Shown piece after piece: positions 48,800 to 61,740 of a stretch of DNA of 64,000 bases. Source of the stretch: Physcomitrium patens (lineage: Eukaryota > Streptophyta > Bryopsida > Funariales > Funariaceae); contig NC_037255.1 in NCBI RefSeq assembly GCF_000002425.4, forward strand, positions 13,483,626 through 13,547,625, read 5' to 3'. The notes beneath the pieces are model-generated. The model worked only from the letters and a program-made list of their open reading frames with translations. It searched no databases and was not told the DNA's origin. The number at the start of each line of letters is the position of its first letter. The first letter of the stretch is position 1. The position numbers and the translations under genes were made by a program.

Positions 48800-50988
48800 T
48801 GCCCGATTCTGAGTCCATTGGGAGAAAAAGTTTCCGGGCGAAGAATCTTACAAGTTACACCCCCTGCAAGATTAGAATTGTTTTTAAAAAAACTGGGTGG
48901 AAATTACATAAGTAAACATATACCTAATAAGGGGCTTATGATTGATCACATTGACTTTTGGGTTCCACAGTGTGTACCCTATTTTCTACACGTCACAGCA
49001 ACATCGTAGAAAATGCCGAGAGGCAGTTTGGTGCATTAGAATTGTGGTAGAAATCAGATCACGTCGTCTGCTCCTCTCCTAGCTCACATCGACTTGACTG
49101 AAACATCATCGAAGTTTAGTTCTTTCAACGATTAAGTAAAAGAGAATTTGGTAACACCCCAGCTACCAATACATGAGGTGGACATAGCGAAAGAATAAGG
49201 TGTGGTCAGTTCTTTCTCTTGACAAAATCAAGATTTATTTACTGGACAATTTAGCCTGTGCTTCGGTGCATACACGTCCTTGAATGATGTTTTGAGTTGC
49301 TGTCTTCGCTAGTTCGAGGTAGGACACGTCAGGTATCTCATAGGTACAACGGCAGGCTTTTGTAAATCTTGTCCCACAGTGTACTGCTGGTATGTATCAA
49401 TGGTTTGATGGTGGTGATGGGCCATCGCTGAACTCATAAATTTCACTGTAATGTAGAAATCAAATACAGAAAACATTACAACGCACTTTTGCTCGATTAT
49501 CTTACAGTTCTTATTTTTGAAATTTCGGGGTCACAAAATTTCAAATCGAGTCTCGCAAGTTGCTGTTTGCTGATAAATGCGCATGTTATGCCGATTCCTT
49601 CATGTGGGCTCCACATCAGTTTGGATCAGAACTTCTATTCCAAATTGTATTCCCGCTTGTCATTAGGTAGTTCTTACTCCTTGTGATGGGATCCAGAGCT
49701 CTCCATCTACAGGCTTACATGGGTATTGGAAAGTTGACGATTCAACTTGGAGAAGGTGTGTGATTACTTCTACTCTCACTTGTATGTAGCAAAAAACAAT
49801 CTATTGTGAAGGTGGCAGATGTTGCCGAGTTAGCAAATGTGAATATCGGTTGTGTAATACTAATCGTTCTTTACTCCGGAGCTTGATCTTTCATGTACAA
49901 TACTCACTACGTCAAGCACCACTACGAAAGTAATAGACCTAATGCATAGAAATTGGTTTTTGTGAGAACTGCGACTTCGGTACTCTCTTCCAAATTATCA
50001 ACTGCTTTGCACGCACAACAGTGTTACCAAAATGTTAAGCGTAGGAACTCGTGAAACAATTGCAACGAACTGAGGTGGTAATTTTCTGATATACATGTCA
50101 TCAATCTGTATCCATACAGAGGTCAGAGAGACACTGTAACCATACAGTGTAATTTAAGCAACAGTTTAGACTGAGCATCTCGGTTTACATGTTACCCGAG
50201 AGACAGAACGTTTTATCAAGAAAAAAATTAACGATCTTCATCACAGGATTTGATAGATTTCTTGTGAGTTTCGCTCATTCGGCAGCAATCTATCTGCTAT
50301 GCACTTCAACAGAATACTACAAATCTACGGGTGGTTGATACCCTAGGTGAAAACAGAGATTGCACACATACGAGTTGGCAAGTAGGGTGGTAAGGTTACG
50401 TTTACAGTAGCCTGAAATGACATTCTCTTCTTGAAGTCAGTCGAAACGCTGTAAGACAGTAAATAAAGAGCAACAATCAACTTCACAAATAGTATCAAGA
50501 TGCACACAAGCCTCCACGCAGGTAGATGAGAATTTTAGATTTTCATTTGAATCTGATCGGTCAGTTTTTGCGTGGCAAAGGGTAGACACAATGAAGTCAA
50601 GAGTTGGCAGCGCTTGGTTATGTATCTTCATATACATGGATTACGAACTTGTGCAGAAACTGGAACAATATTTAATATGTGCAAGGGTGCTCAGGCTTGA
50701 CTAATGCGGGAGAGTTTGATCATAAATAAGTCCACATCGAGAGAGTTTGACCATAAAGAAGTCTCAATGTATGAACAATCCTCTCCTTAATCTAGCTAAT
50801 CGCTGATGACCAGACTATAAGTGCATTAGATGATCCTAAAGATGCAAGCCGAAATAACATTATTGGCCGATCATTCTTCAGAATATGCAGATGCGGCTGA
50901 AACGAATTGGCATCGCACCGTCAACAATGACACTACTCCAATGATATGGTACAGTAGAAAAATGAGGAATGTGTACCATAATATGGAC
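48800..50988. other. GC-medium region, probably UTR or intergenic
   Basis: No coding frame of note. The right end (about 50.4-50.99 kb) is likely 3' UTR of the minus-strand AP2/ERF gene. Confidence 0.4.
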
Positions 50989-52622
50989 CTAGTGCCAAGC
51001 ATGCGATGACAATGGACTCGGGGACCCTGGTGAAAAAGATGAGCTCGAGTACAGTTCCGACACAGAAGGAAAAGAGCACTCCGACGATTGATATGTCACA
51101 GTTGATTCTTGCGTACTCTCAAGGCTCGAGCACGACTTCGGACTCAAACCAAATCCAAGCTTAAGGTCGAGTTCCAGTGATCTACCCGCACTGGAGCCCG
51201 AGCAGTCTCTACCGAGCAGTGCATGAGCCTGGTTTTGGCTCAACATCGCGCTCTGCAATAAGACGCCCTTCTTTGGAGGATGGGTCATAAATTCCGAAGT
51301 CCTCACTTCGTCACTGACACGGATGACGCCTTTCGCGCTTGACAATTTAGAACCCTTGCATTCCTTGGAGTAACTTGGGACAGTGCTTCCATACGACCGT
51401 CTTTGGGGTGCAGGGTTGGTCCTCCGCACTGCTTGGGCACGTGATGTCAGTTGAGAGCGACATATAGACAATTGATTACATACAGTACTCTCAATCTTCC
51501 CTCGTAGATCGTCACTGCATGGAGGTGCGAAGTTTGTTTTGGCCTTGGAACCGCGAAGAGCTCGTGCAGCTGAAACATCGTCCACATAGGTAGAAATTAG
51601 TTGGATTCCAGGAAATCTCTCACCGTAAAGAAATGCATCGAGAGTATTGGAGCAATTTGAGTAAGTCCCACGAGTGATTCAGTAATCTCACCACTGTCGT
51701 ACGCTCGTGCAGCATCCTCAGCTGTGTCAAAAGTTCCTAACCAATGCCGACATCTGCCGATCCGATCACGGATCTCAGCAGACCACCGACCCCATGGCCT
51801 TTTCCTCACACCTCTGAACGAACGACCAGTACTAGTGGCCGCTGGGACCTTTGCAGCACTGGATTTACCTAGACTAGGCATCACTCCCGTTGGAGAGACA
51901 TCTAAAGAATGCCTGCAATTCTCAACAGATCCATACAATTGTGGCTGAAACTTCGGCTTCACATCGGCTGACTGCTTCATGAGAATTCTGTCAGGTGTCG
52001 GCCGAAAGTTACTTAGCGCAAATCGCAAGCCATCGGCGGTGAACTGTTTGGGATATTGCGATGTTGGCGACGCCAAACCAAAGTTCCAGCTGTGTGTCGG
52101 CGAGATCTGATTCACCTGTGCTGCAAGCTGATTGTCCCCTTGCCTCGCGGGCGGTGCGAGCCACGAACTGCGCTCCATCGAAAATGCAGACGTAAGCAGT
52201 GCCGAACAATGATCTTGATTAAGATCGCATGTTTCCGGCTTTCCGAATAGGACGGTCTGGCCAACAACTGCAGCAATGCCATCCAGGTCCTGCACCTCCA
52301 CGCTACTATTCGGAGATTCGCAACTTTGAAAGGAAGCAGGGACGGGCGAAACCTCCGTCTCCGATTCACCGTAACCAGCCAGAAAGGAGGTTGGGTTTAA
52401 CTCTCCGAGAATCTCATACAAATACTGGTCTCCAGAAAACCGATGGGAGTAGTCCATGTCTTGCAGAACTGGAATATCGATATTGTCGACTAATAAAAGA
52501 GAACTAGCAGAAGAATTGAAGCCAGAGAAATTGGCTCTCTTCGCTGTGCAGTTGTCAGGTGAGATGCCTCGCCACTTGCGCTTCGCAAGCACGGTACCAC
52601 CCAACATGTCATGTAGTGCCAT
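50989..52622 (-). CDS. AP2/ERF transcription factor with EAR motif
   Basis: Two coding exons on the minus strand: 51692-52622 and 50989-51569 (1512 nt, 503 aa). The intron splits the AP2 domain; junction [10 protein letters not shown] restores a perfect domain, with GT and TTTCAG borders. One AP2 domain (residues ~269-324) has [18 protein letters not shown] and [17 protein letters not shown], the three-strand GCC-box-binding fold, so it is a nuclear DNA-binding protein of the ERF family. [12 protein letters not shown] at ~441-452 contains LxLxL, the EAR motif that recruits TOPLESS-type co-repressors. A repressor role is therefore inferred. The N-terminal 260 residues are Ser-rich and low in recognisable motifs; a basic KRKW patch is near residue 14. 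The [13 protein letters not shown] segment resembles group VIII ERFs, but I cannot name an ortholog. The start is the first ATG after upstream stops. Confidence 0.92.
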
Positions 52623-53870
52623 GATCACTTGACTTCAGCTGATTACAAGTCCAGTTTGTGTAGATAGTCCTTGCAACTTGGGAGCAAAAAGCCCTTCTAC
52701 CACTCAAACTCCACACTCTCAACTTAGTATTCACGCTCCTTCAGTGATCAAAATGACACCGAACTCGTCTGCAGCGAGCCTGAGCTTGAGATGATGTCAG
52801 TTCTGTAGTTCCGCAGCCTAGAGATACTCTTGTACCACGCAGAATATTATGAACTCTTCTTGTAATACTCAAATTGCGCTGATCAGCTTCCAATTCAGCA
52901 ATCTCCAGGCAACAGTTGACAGAGACGCTGCTGAGGGTGGGGAATCCAAAGGGCGATGACTGCAAGAATGGACTCCCAATACATACACCATCCAGAGGTC
53001 ACCGACTTCCCTCAGATGTTGCGCTCATGACCGATGTGATCACCTCTACAGATGACAAAACAGCCACACCGCAAGGAACGTAGCGAAACCCGGCTACCGC
53101 AAATCAGCGCAACTTCGAGACGCTGTTGGCAGTGGCACCTACACCGACTGGAACGTCCTAGGAAAGAGCCAATAGTGGTCACACATGCGACCGGAGCTGC
53201 ACGTAAGCTCCGCACAAGCGCTGCAGCGGAGCAGTGTGCGTCCAGGTACGTGAACCTGTTGTTGGTTCGGACAGCCACACGAGCGGGCGTGGAGGAGGAG
53301 AAGACAGACACAGTAACCACATCACTCCTCAGGAGTGAGCCTGGAGACCCTAATGGCACCGAGACTAAGGGCACAGTGCTTAAAACATAATGCCCGCACA
53401 GTTTTTGTACTACACTTCGTCACTCAGCTCAACCTTGTATATGCAGTTGCTTGTGCACAGCTCTCTCTCTCTCGCTCTAAATGTCGCTCCCTCTCCACCC
53501 AAGTTATACAACGAAGTGTGTTGAAGTTACTGTTCACAGCTTGTCTTTCTCCACTCAACTCCCCAGCTACCTTTGGAGAGAGAGATGGAAACGATTGCGT
53601 AGCTCATCCAATTCAAGTTGGTTTGCAAGTAGGCATCGCTACAGTTGCTACAAACTAGCTAGGCAATGGGTTGAGTGGTCTTGGGTGCATCAGCCAGGAT
53701 GAAGCAGGGCCAGTGCTACCTTGTAGGGCACCTCGTAGAAGACGCTACATCAGGTTTTCACCATTTAAAAGGGTGTTATTGAGTGCTTGTGGATTTATCT
53801 GCACCTTGTCACAAGAATTTCTGGCGTGCTTGCTCATTCCTTTGTATGAGCACTCTAGCCTCCAATTTGA
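52623..53870 (-). promoter_or_regulatory. Leader/promoter region of the AP2/ERF gene
   Basis: GC-richer sequence directly upstream of the AP2/ERF start. Both strands contain open frames over 53012-53390 (about 112-120 codons, antiparallel), none with a recognisable domain. A long 5' leader on the minus strand is the simplest reading; no core promoter element stands out. Confidence 0.4.
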
Positions 53871-53876
53871 ATATGT

Positions 53877-53913
<37 letters not shown>

Positions 53914-55158
53914 TTGTATATAATAAGTGATTATTCATATGCACAATTTATATTTCATATTGAAATCTTTTTTCCAAAATTATCATATCCCATAAATCTT
54001 GTTTGGTGAGTTTCTAAACGGTTAATGAGATTTTTATAACTTAAGCGAAATGAATAAAACAAATCAAAAATCTTTTTTTTATGCAATTCTTGTATCAAAT
54101 CTTCCAAAATATATGTATGTAGCTTTATCGAGGAAAGTAGTACAACGCTAATTCCAAGACGTTCTGATGAATCATTACAAAAGTACTCTTTAGTGACCAA
54201 AGTCTAAATTTTAGAGCTGTTAATAGGAGTTACTTCCTGGATGTGATTGTATATATACTAGAATAAGTAAAGTTAGTACTTTCTAAAACATCGCAAACGC
54301 TATATTATCGTATCTTTTTTACTTCTAGCATTGTTGTTTGTTTGTTTGTTTGTTTTTTTGGTCATTTCAGTGCTCGTGCTTTTTTAATTAACTACATACA
54401 GTTTTCATTTAAATTATTAGATGGAGATGATATCAACTCTTAAAATGTATCATTGTCAAAAACGTTCTTAGAAAATGGGATTGGAATATTGTGATTAAGA
54501 TGTTAAAATACTTCCTCACAGTGCAAAAACTTTTGAGGTCTCAGGTATTGACATGCATCTTTTCAATTACATCACATTGTGTTCTTGAGTTCACCTCACA
54601 ATTATTACATATAACAGATAATTTAAATTTACCTCACAATTGTGGCATATAACAAATAATTAAAATTTTAAAAATTACAGCAGAGATTTTATTTCAAATA
54701 TTATCCAACCGTGTCATTATGTTTCATAATTTATTTCATACAAAATTACATAGATTTTTAATTGAACTGTTACATACTGAACTACAAAACTCATCTATGG
54801 TTAAATTGTTTCATGTCATTCGATCTTAGTGCCAAATCATTCCAATTTTATCTGAAAGCTGACTTCTCCCACAATCTCCTAATTTTGATTGTGATCCATG
54901 ATAATAATACTAATAAATTTTTACACCAATCTCACTGAAATGCAACGATTTCATTACTTAAAGATGATCTATTTTTGTCTACATGTGTGTTTGTGAACAA
55001 CTGTCCATTTTTAGTGTTAAACTTATGAAATAATAATAATGACGATAACAACAACTTCAAATCAATAAAGAAATAACAGCTACTTTACTGAAAGTACTGT
55101 TCTCACACAAGCTGAAAAATAACAGAAGTGGAGGTCTTATCCACGAAGATGCAAACAT

Positions 55159-55192
<34 letters not shown>

Positions 55193-56240
55193 GAAATTTT
55201 AAAAATGCAAGTTAAAGTATTTCAGTGGGGATGAGAATAATTCTGCTTACGTTAATCAAGCTCTCTTCCTTCCTCGTTAGATTTGCATGCTTCATGTAGG
55301 ACTCAATTTGTGTTTCAGTCTATACTACAAATCACCGTCGTTGCAGGCGATTAAACAGAGTCGTGAGCTTGGCATCCAGAGCTGGTTGACAACCAACCCC
55401 TCTCACCCAGGTCCTTGAATTCGGCAGACGAGGGAGAAGGTGGCAATTGGTGGGTCAACAGGGAGCTATTCCGGGCATTTTGAAGCACATGGATTCCAGC
55501 AACGACAAGGCAACGGCCTCCTGTTCCGCACCCTTCCACAAAAATCCAAGCCGCTTGCCGAAGGATTCCAATTTTGATGACGACAAATAAAGCAAAACCT
55601 CGGAGGTCCAAGCCTGATGCCCAACAACAAGAGAGCGTGCCCAGTCGCTCTCTCCTGACAGTCCTGGAATTCAACCCGACTCTGGTGTCTTATGCGGTGA
55701 GCTCATGACTAGAAAAACAACTTTATTAAATCAGTTATGTTTAGCAGTGGAGCTTTACATGGTCTGTTTCATGCTACGGCCACCGTCGCTGAGAATTAAG
55801 CGAGCCCTCTTCTGGGTCGGCTACGGAACTACGGTGTAGCTTCAGTTTGGGTTCCCTTTTCGTGCCTTTAGGCGGCAGCGCTGGTGGATCATGAGGCACC
55901 TCCTAATTCGTTCAGTTTCTGAAGCATTAGGGTGGCATATAGAATGTGGATCAATGCCCGCTTAGCACTTCTCTCATTGATCTATTGATTACGTGATTGA
56001 AATGGTGAGCCAACATCAGCAGTCTTTGTCATTGGCCTGATGTGCAACTGATTATGATTTTTATTATTACATATTATATATTATTGATACCATGCAAAAA
56101 GAAATTCCACTGAGGATATTCTAGTGCGGAAAATTAGGATATCCTGTTACGTCGAGATGGAATTGCCTAAACATAGAATCCGCTGATTCAGCATCTCTGA
56201 ACTATATGTTGTTTTCGTTCGGCGCACACGGTAAAACCTG
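53871..56240. other. Intergenic DNA, no gene seen
   Basis: AT-rich part with (TA)n at about 53876-53900 and 55167-55191. From 55.3 to 56.2 kb the sequence is GC-richer but has only a minus-strand frame (55351-55674) that lacks an ATG. Confidence 0.5.
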
Positions 56241-56269
56241 CTGAAACGATTGTCCCATGTCACCGTTAT

Positions 56270-56808
56270 TTTTTGGATTGCTCAGCGTTGCATTGCGCAT
56301 GGAAAGTCGAAACCGTACTAAGCTTCACAAATCTACGATGTTATTCCGAACTTGAAAAAACCGTCCCTGGAATCCCAAACCCAATCCATGAGGTGATGAT
56401 TCTTCAAGAGCGTGAATGCCGCCCATCAGTCATCACTGCAGTGACAACAGTACAAAAAGCAAAAACAAAACATCTATCAGCTCCTGTGACGAAACCAGCA
56501 AGGAGTGGAAAGACCCCACGTCCCAGATCTGATGCATGCTTCAGCATCACCTTCAAGGAATCTAACAAAACCAACTTCAAGGTGGCATGCACCGCAAGTT
56601 CACCCAACTGAGACTGGCCGCAGGTGCGCAACTGGTGGGACTCACAGCATCCGGGTTTGGAAAGCCACGTCTACGCAAATCCAGAATAGCAAGGTGTCTC
56701 CTGCGAGGATATAATCGTCACCCGGGGGCTTTGCCTTCCTGCATCACCATTGCCTGTAACGTACGATACATGGCCTCCAAAAGACGGCCCTCTGCAAAAG
56801 TATGAAGC
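56270..56808 (+). other. GC-richer patch with overlapping small frames
   Basis: Two plus-strand frames overlap: 56273-56611 (no ATG until 56395; ERECRPSVITAVTTVQ then KTKHLSAPVTKPARSGKTPR) and 56587-56805 (ATG at 56587, 72 codons, Arg/Lys-rich, MHRKFTQLRLAAGAQ). Either could be an exon of an unrecognised gene, but no domain, splice pair or second supporting signal was found. Confidence 0.25.
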
Positions 56809-57840
56809 AAAAAGAGGGGGGGGGGCTGGAATTACACCGTATGTACCGCATGGCCTCCTCTCCACGCCTTTTAAAAGCATCGATTTCTATCCCAGCACGG
56901 TATTTACTTCTCCGTCGATCTACGCGGCGTATCATACGACCCTCGGCATACTTAATTCTTGTAACGACACCCAGCCGGTGTCGGTGGTTTTACTATGTCT
57001 TGTCGACGCTTGTGTGTTGGCTTTTGTGAGTGTGTGTGTTTTGTGGTTGTAGCCTCCGAGGTTGAGAGAGAGTAAGATGCAGCAAAACCTTCGCTTTATG
57101 GGTTATTCACACAAACAGTGTTTCTTCCAATTGTAGTGTAAATATAGGCGGACACTGTTTGGATTGTTGTGAGCTATTCTTGCCCATGCCCCCTTGAGTT
57201 TTGTACTCACTTGGCCAGGGCGTTCCTGGAGACTGGTGAGCATTATTTATTCAATTATTAAGGAATGATTGGCTTCGGTTGGCATTGCTTTTGAGTGTCA
57301 AAGGAGAATGGTGTCGTAAACAAATTTTTCTAAAAAATATTGGTATATACAAGTAAAGCTTTCCAATGATAAATTTCTGGAAAAAAAGTGTTGTGAAGTA
57401 GCAGATAGTTTAGGAAACTCATGTTTCGAATAAATGGATTTAGAAAATACATGTGGTTGTTGTCTAAGTTATTTTGAAAAGCAAATTTATGTTGCCAACA
57501 TGTGAGTTACGTTATCTTTTACTATATTGGAAATTTAAACTTGTTTAGAAGAGTTGGGGAAGTTTCTTTTGTTATCTCTTTGAATTTAAAATGAGGTTTT
57601 GTAGCCAAGTTAGGCACATGGACTTCCATAATTTTTTTATCAAAAGGTAGTAATGGAAGAAAATAAGCCTAAGAATGTTTTATGAACAATATGATGTGGA
57701 CCACTGACAAATGAATGATTTGGAGACAATTGAGGGCATCTTAATTTGGAAACATAAAATAGATCTAGAAGATAGAAACTTTTTTTTGTGGGGCGGTGGA
57801 TCTAAATCTCTCTCCATCCATCATTACTTTAATTTAAGTC

Positions 57841-57895
57841 AAATTAGGTAAATCCTTTTAAAAATCTATGGAAGAAAAAAGGATTTACCTAATTT
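57841..57895. repeat. Perfect 19-bp inverted repeat, 17-nt loop
   Basis: Arms 57841-57859 (AAATTAGGTAAATCCTTTT) and 57877-57895 are exact reverse complements. Confidence 0.9.
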
Positions 57896-58275
57896 TGTTG
57901 GATATATAAGTAAACAAATGGAATGTGGACTCCTATGTTGTGGAACTTTAAAACTTATTGACATGAGAAACTTACAGTCTTATAATCCATCTTTCTAATG
58001 AGCAGGTTGCATTCTTTTGTTGTTGCATCGATGCAATTTTTAACATAATTGTGGATTTTATTAGATTTCATTGTCCGTTCCACCCTCCTCTTTTGCTACC
58101 CATATTAGACCTATTCTTGTCCTCATACCACCCTATATTAAATAAGGAGATTTTTGAAATCATATATAATACAGGATAAAATTCATGTGATTTTGTAATG
58201 TTAAAAAATCAAAACCAAGACAACTGAAAGAAAAAAAAAATACTAACAAATTGTAATGGTGTGTTAAAATATATA

Positions 58276-58354
58276 AAGTCTCTCTCTTTATATATATATA
58301 AAGTCTCTCTCTTTATATATATATAAAATCTCTCTCTCTTTATATATATATATA

Positions 58355-58388
<34 letters not shown>

Positions 58389-58411
58389 ATATATATATAT
58401 ATATATATATA
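58276..58411. repeat. Higher-order (CT)n-TT(TA)n composite repeat
   Basis: Four successive units of (CT)n followed by TTTA(TA)n and AAAG/AAAT; the last unit has greatly expanded CT and TA blocks. Confidence 0.85.
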
Positions 58412-59010
58412 CATATACCTATTGAAGGCTACTATGTCTTAGTTTATGTTAAATTAGCCATTATCATCTCCACATGTGTGAGGCCCAATCACCACACCAC
58501 CACATGCTCTGCTGCTATTCAGAGTGTAAGTAGCAAGCATGACACTTTAAACTGACTTGATTAGTGGTAAGTTAAGTGATTAACGTTGTTGATGGGTTGC
58601 ACAATGACAGGATTGGGGGCAGTGGGCAGGTCCCAAAACCCATGCCTGATTTTAAAACTCCCTGACAGCTGCTGATTACCAATATGCAATTGTGGAGAAT
58701 TCAGACACATCTGCCCATCCACAGCTTCTAAGAGTCTAAAATTTCCCTCCACCTCATACCCTCACTTTTGATACTCCTCATTCATATTTTTTTTGCAGTA
58801 ATATTCAAAATTACGATCGGTCATAGGTTTGAAGTTCCTAATTTTGATTTCCATACGAATAAAAATAATAAACTTACACACACAGTTTAGAAAAATTGAA
58901 AAAAAAAAAAAAAAAAAAAAACTTATTTTGTGTTTTTTAATTCAAAAATGATGTGTGTCTTATGTCAGTCTCATTTTATTGATGAGAAAAGATCTTTTTA
59001 GTTTCATTGC

Positions 59011-59086
59011 AATTCACTTATCCTTTTATTTTATATAATATTTATTTATTTGTAAATGTTATATAAAATAAAAGGATAAGTGAATT
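59011..59086. repeat. Perfect 28-bp inverted repeat, 20-nt loop
   Basis: Arms 59011-59038 and 59059-59086 are exact reverse complements, beginning AATTCACTTATCC. The loop is AT-rich. Confidence 0.92.
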
Positions 59087-59533
59087 TATTTATTTATTTA
59101 TTGCCTTTATTCTACAAGGCTATAACCTTGTTCTACCACAAGGTGTTTTGTTATTGTTCTCTTCAAATGTTCCATGTGAGTATTTTCAATTATTTAGTCA
59201 TTCATAGTCATTTTGCATTGTTTCAAGAAACATCATCACATCCATCTATCTTTACTTCTGTTTTTTTTCTTTTTTCGTTTCTATTTTACAAAACATAAGT
59301 AGTTCATAGACTTGTGTATCTCCCATTTGTGACCAATTTGCCTTGTTGATGATGGGTGGTATATCATCCTATTCAACCCAATCTCACTAAACCTTCTATG
59401 AAATTAACCAATGCCATCCCCAAAAATACACAAAGATTTCCCAGGTGGGATTCCTGAAGATAAATGGAGACATTTGAAAACACACAAACTACTGTAAAAT
59501 TTTGTGAAAAAATTCCACAAGCAGCTCATTTTG

Positions 59534-59534
<1 letters not shown>

Positions 59535-59604
<70 letters not shown>

Positions 59605-59605
59605 T
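59535..59605. repeat. (GT)n-(TA)n-(GA)n composite microsatellite
   Basis: Three dinucleotide blocks in a row: GT/TG to about 59565, TA to about 59580, then GA to about 59605. Confidence 0.9.
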
Positions 59606-60790
59606 GAATGGTATCAACCACATTGCCCATGGTTTGGCATTGGAACATCTCATGCACAATTTGAAGAAATGAGAGTAACCTTTTTCATAAACTGAGAGTA
59701 AGACATCAGCTCACTATATCACTTAATTTGTGTCTAGAATTTCAGATATAAATTAATGCCAAGCCTAATACATTCAAAGCATACAAGTGCCTTACTTTAC
59801 CTTTATGTATGTATGTGTACATGTGTACATACATATAATTGACAAAATATACAAATTGTTTAGTAACTTGGTATTGATTTAAAACAATTTGCCTATTTGC
59901 ACATGTATATGTATCTCTCTTTGTATGTACATATATATATATATATATATATGCACTTTTCAATCTGTCTGCCAGTGTGTTAGTGAGAATAATATGTTTT
60001 ATCCTCCCCAGAACATGTGTTGGACTGAATATCATCTATTCCTTGTCACTGCTGCCAATTGATTATTAAACATGTTTGAAACAATCAAAAAAAAAATTTA
60101 TGCATTTTTTTTTTTTTTTTTTGATTATGTTGTATGAATCTAATACAATAATATTAGTCCACATCAACTTTCTAAACAAAACACAAGGTTTCTTATACAT
60201 GTTTCATGTCTTCCTTTGTTTGTTAAATTTTTTGATCATGTATTATTTCTTTCATATATTTAAACATTAGCATGGCCCATTACTGTAAAATGATGTGAGT
60301 AAAAATTATAATTACTCAAATACATTAAAAATGTCTAATTCAAACTCAATGGATACATTTTTAGATCCAAAAGTTAAGCCAATGTAGAATTTTGAGTATA
60401 GTGTAAAAGAAGGAAGAATAGAATAGTGGATGTATTATATAAATTACTTGTAGAAATATTAAAACATATCATGAAAAAAAATGTTATTTTTTTAATATTT
60501 TACATTCATTAAAAGCCATTTCTTAGAAAATAGACTTAAATACATCAGATGTTTATTAATAATAGCATAAAATATTGTAAAGGACATTCATGATCCAATA
60601 TATTGTTGTAGAGGCAAGAACATTGTGTTGAAAAGACAACCATCCACATTGAATCTGTAATTTAAATGATAAAATATTTTTTATTGAATAAAGCTTCATA
60701 GAAAATAAATGTATACAGTGTTTGGAATAGTAAGCACCAACCAGTCATGGCAATATTAATATCATGTGAAACAACCAAGAAATATTTTCA

Positions 60791-60821
<31 letters not shown>

Positions 60822-61740
60822 GAGTAGAACAAATTGAGAATTTTGATAACATGCAAAAAATAATAGAGAACTTAAAAATTTAAAAGTAATTGATGAAAGC
60901 ACTTATTTCAAGTTGTTGCCAGAATTGCATACTTGGAATTATAATATTGAAAGAAAGACTGTCATGGAGGGAAAGTTGCACCACAACCCCTTGGGCTCCC
61001 TAAACCCAATGGAATGACAGGATGTGAAAGGGTTTTACAAATGCTGTACTAATATGCTAATTCCCTTTAAACCCATGAATGGACAAAGAAGAGAGAGGCA
61101 TATTATATGACTATTGCAGTTTTTTTTATTACAAATAAATAAGATCAGACACAGACAGCACCAGTTAATGACATTGCAAATCCCAATCACTTCATGCTAA
61201 ACAGCAAAACAGTGTGAAAGAGTCTTAAATTGTGGTAATGGGAATCTCAAAATATTGCTTTTATGCATTTTCCTAAAGTTGTGCATCCACACACACATAC
61301 ATACTCACTACATAAATTCTCCTTGGGCACTGTACTTTTGTTTGTATGTATATGTATAGATATATAGTGTCACACAAGCCGTCTTTGAAGTAAGCATTGT
61401 AAAATCTATTCCTCTGTCTCTACTTTGCCAACTACTGTAAATTCATCTTAATCATTCAAAACATCACTACTTCCTACTCATTTCCCACTTAATTTTACTT
61501 TTTAATCATTTTATATATTTTTGTGTTGTTGTTGTTTTTTTTGTTTTGCTTTGTTTTTCGCTTGTTGGTGATGGAAATGGTGGTACTCTACTCTAGTGCC
61601 TGATCATTCTGCACATGGGACAAATGGGGTGGACCCAGTCATTTGCAATTAAGTGTATGGATTAGTTTAACTTAGTGCCTGATTAGGCAGAGGGGATGAG
61701 TATTTAATTAGTGCCTGATAAGGTGATCTAATAAAGCAAG

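Larger units (their letters stand above)
57060..61740. other. Intergenic DNA with microsatellites and foldbacks
   Basis: No gene supported. Contains the perfect hairpins at 57841-57895 and 59011-59086, composite microsatellites at about 58276-58411 and 59535-59605, (TA)n near 59930-59952 and 60792-60814, and poly(A)/poly(T) runs near 58899-58921 and 60106-60122. Confidence 0.6.

Noticed and set aside
53012-53390. Antiparallel ~112-120 codon ORFs upstream of the AP2/ERF gene
   Set aside because: Both strands open together, no domain, the minus-strand frame lacks ATG; composition effect more likely.
55351-55674. 107-codon minus-strand frame
   Set aside because: No ATG start, no recognised domain, no splice partner.
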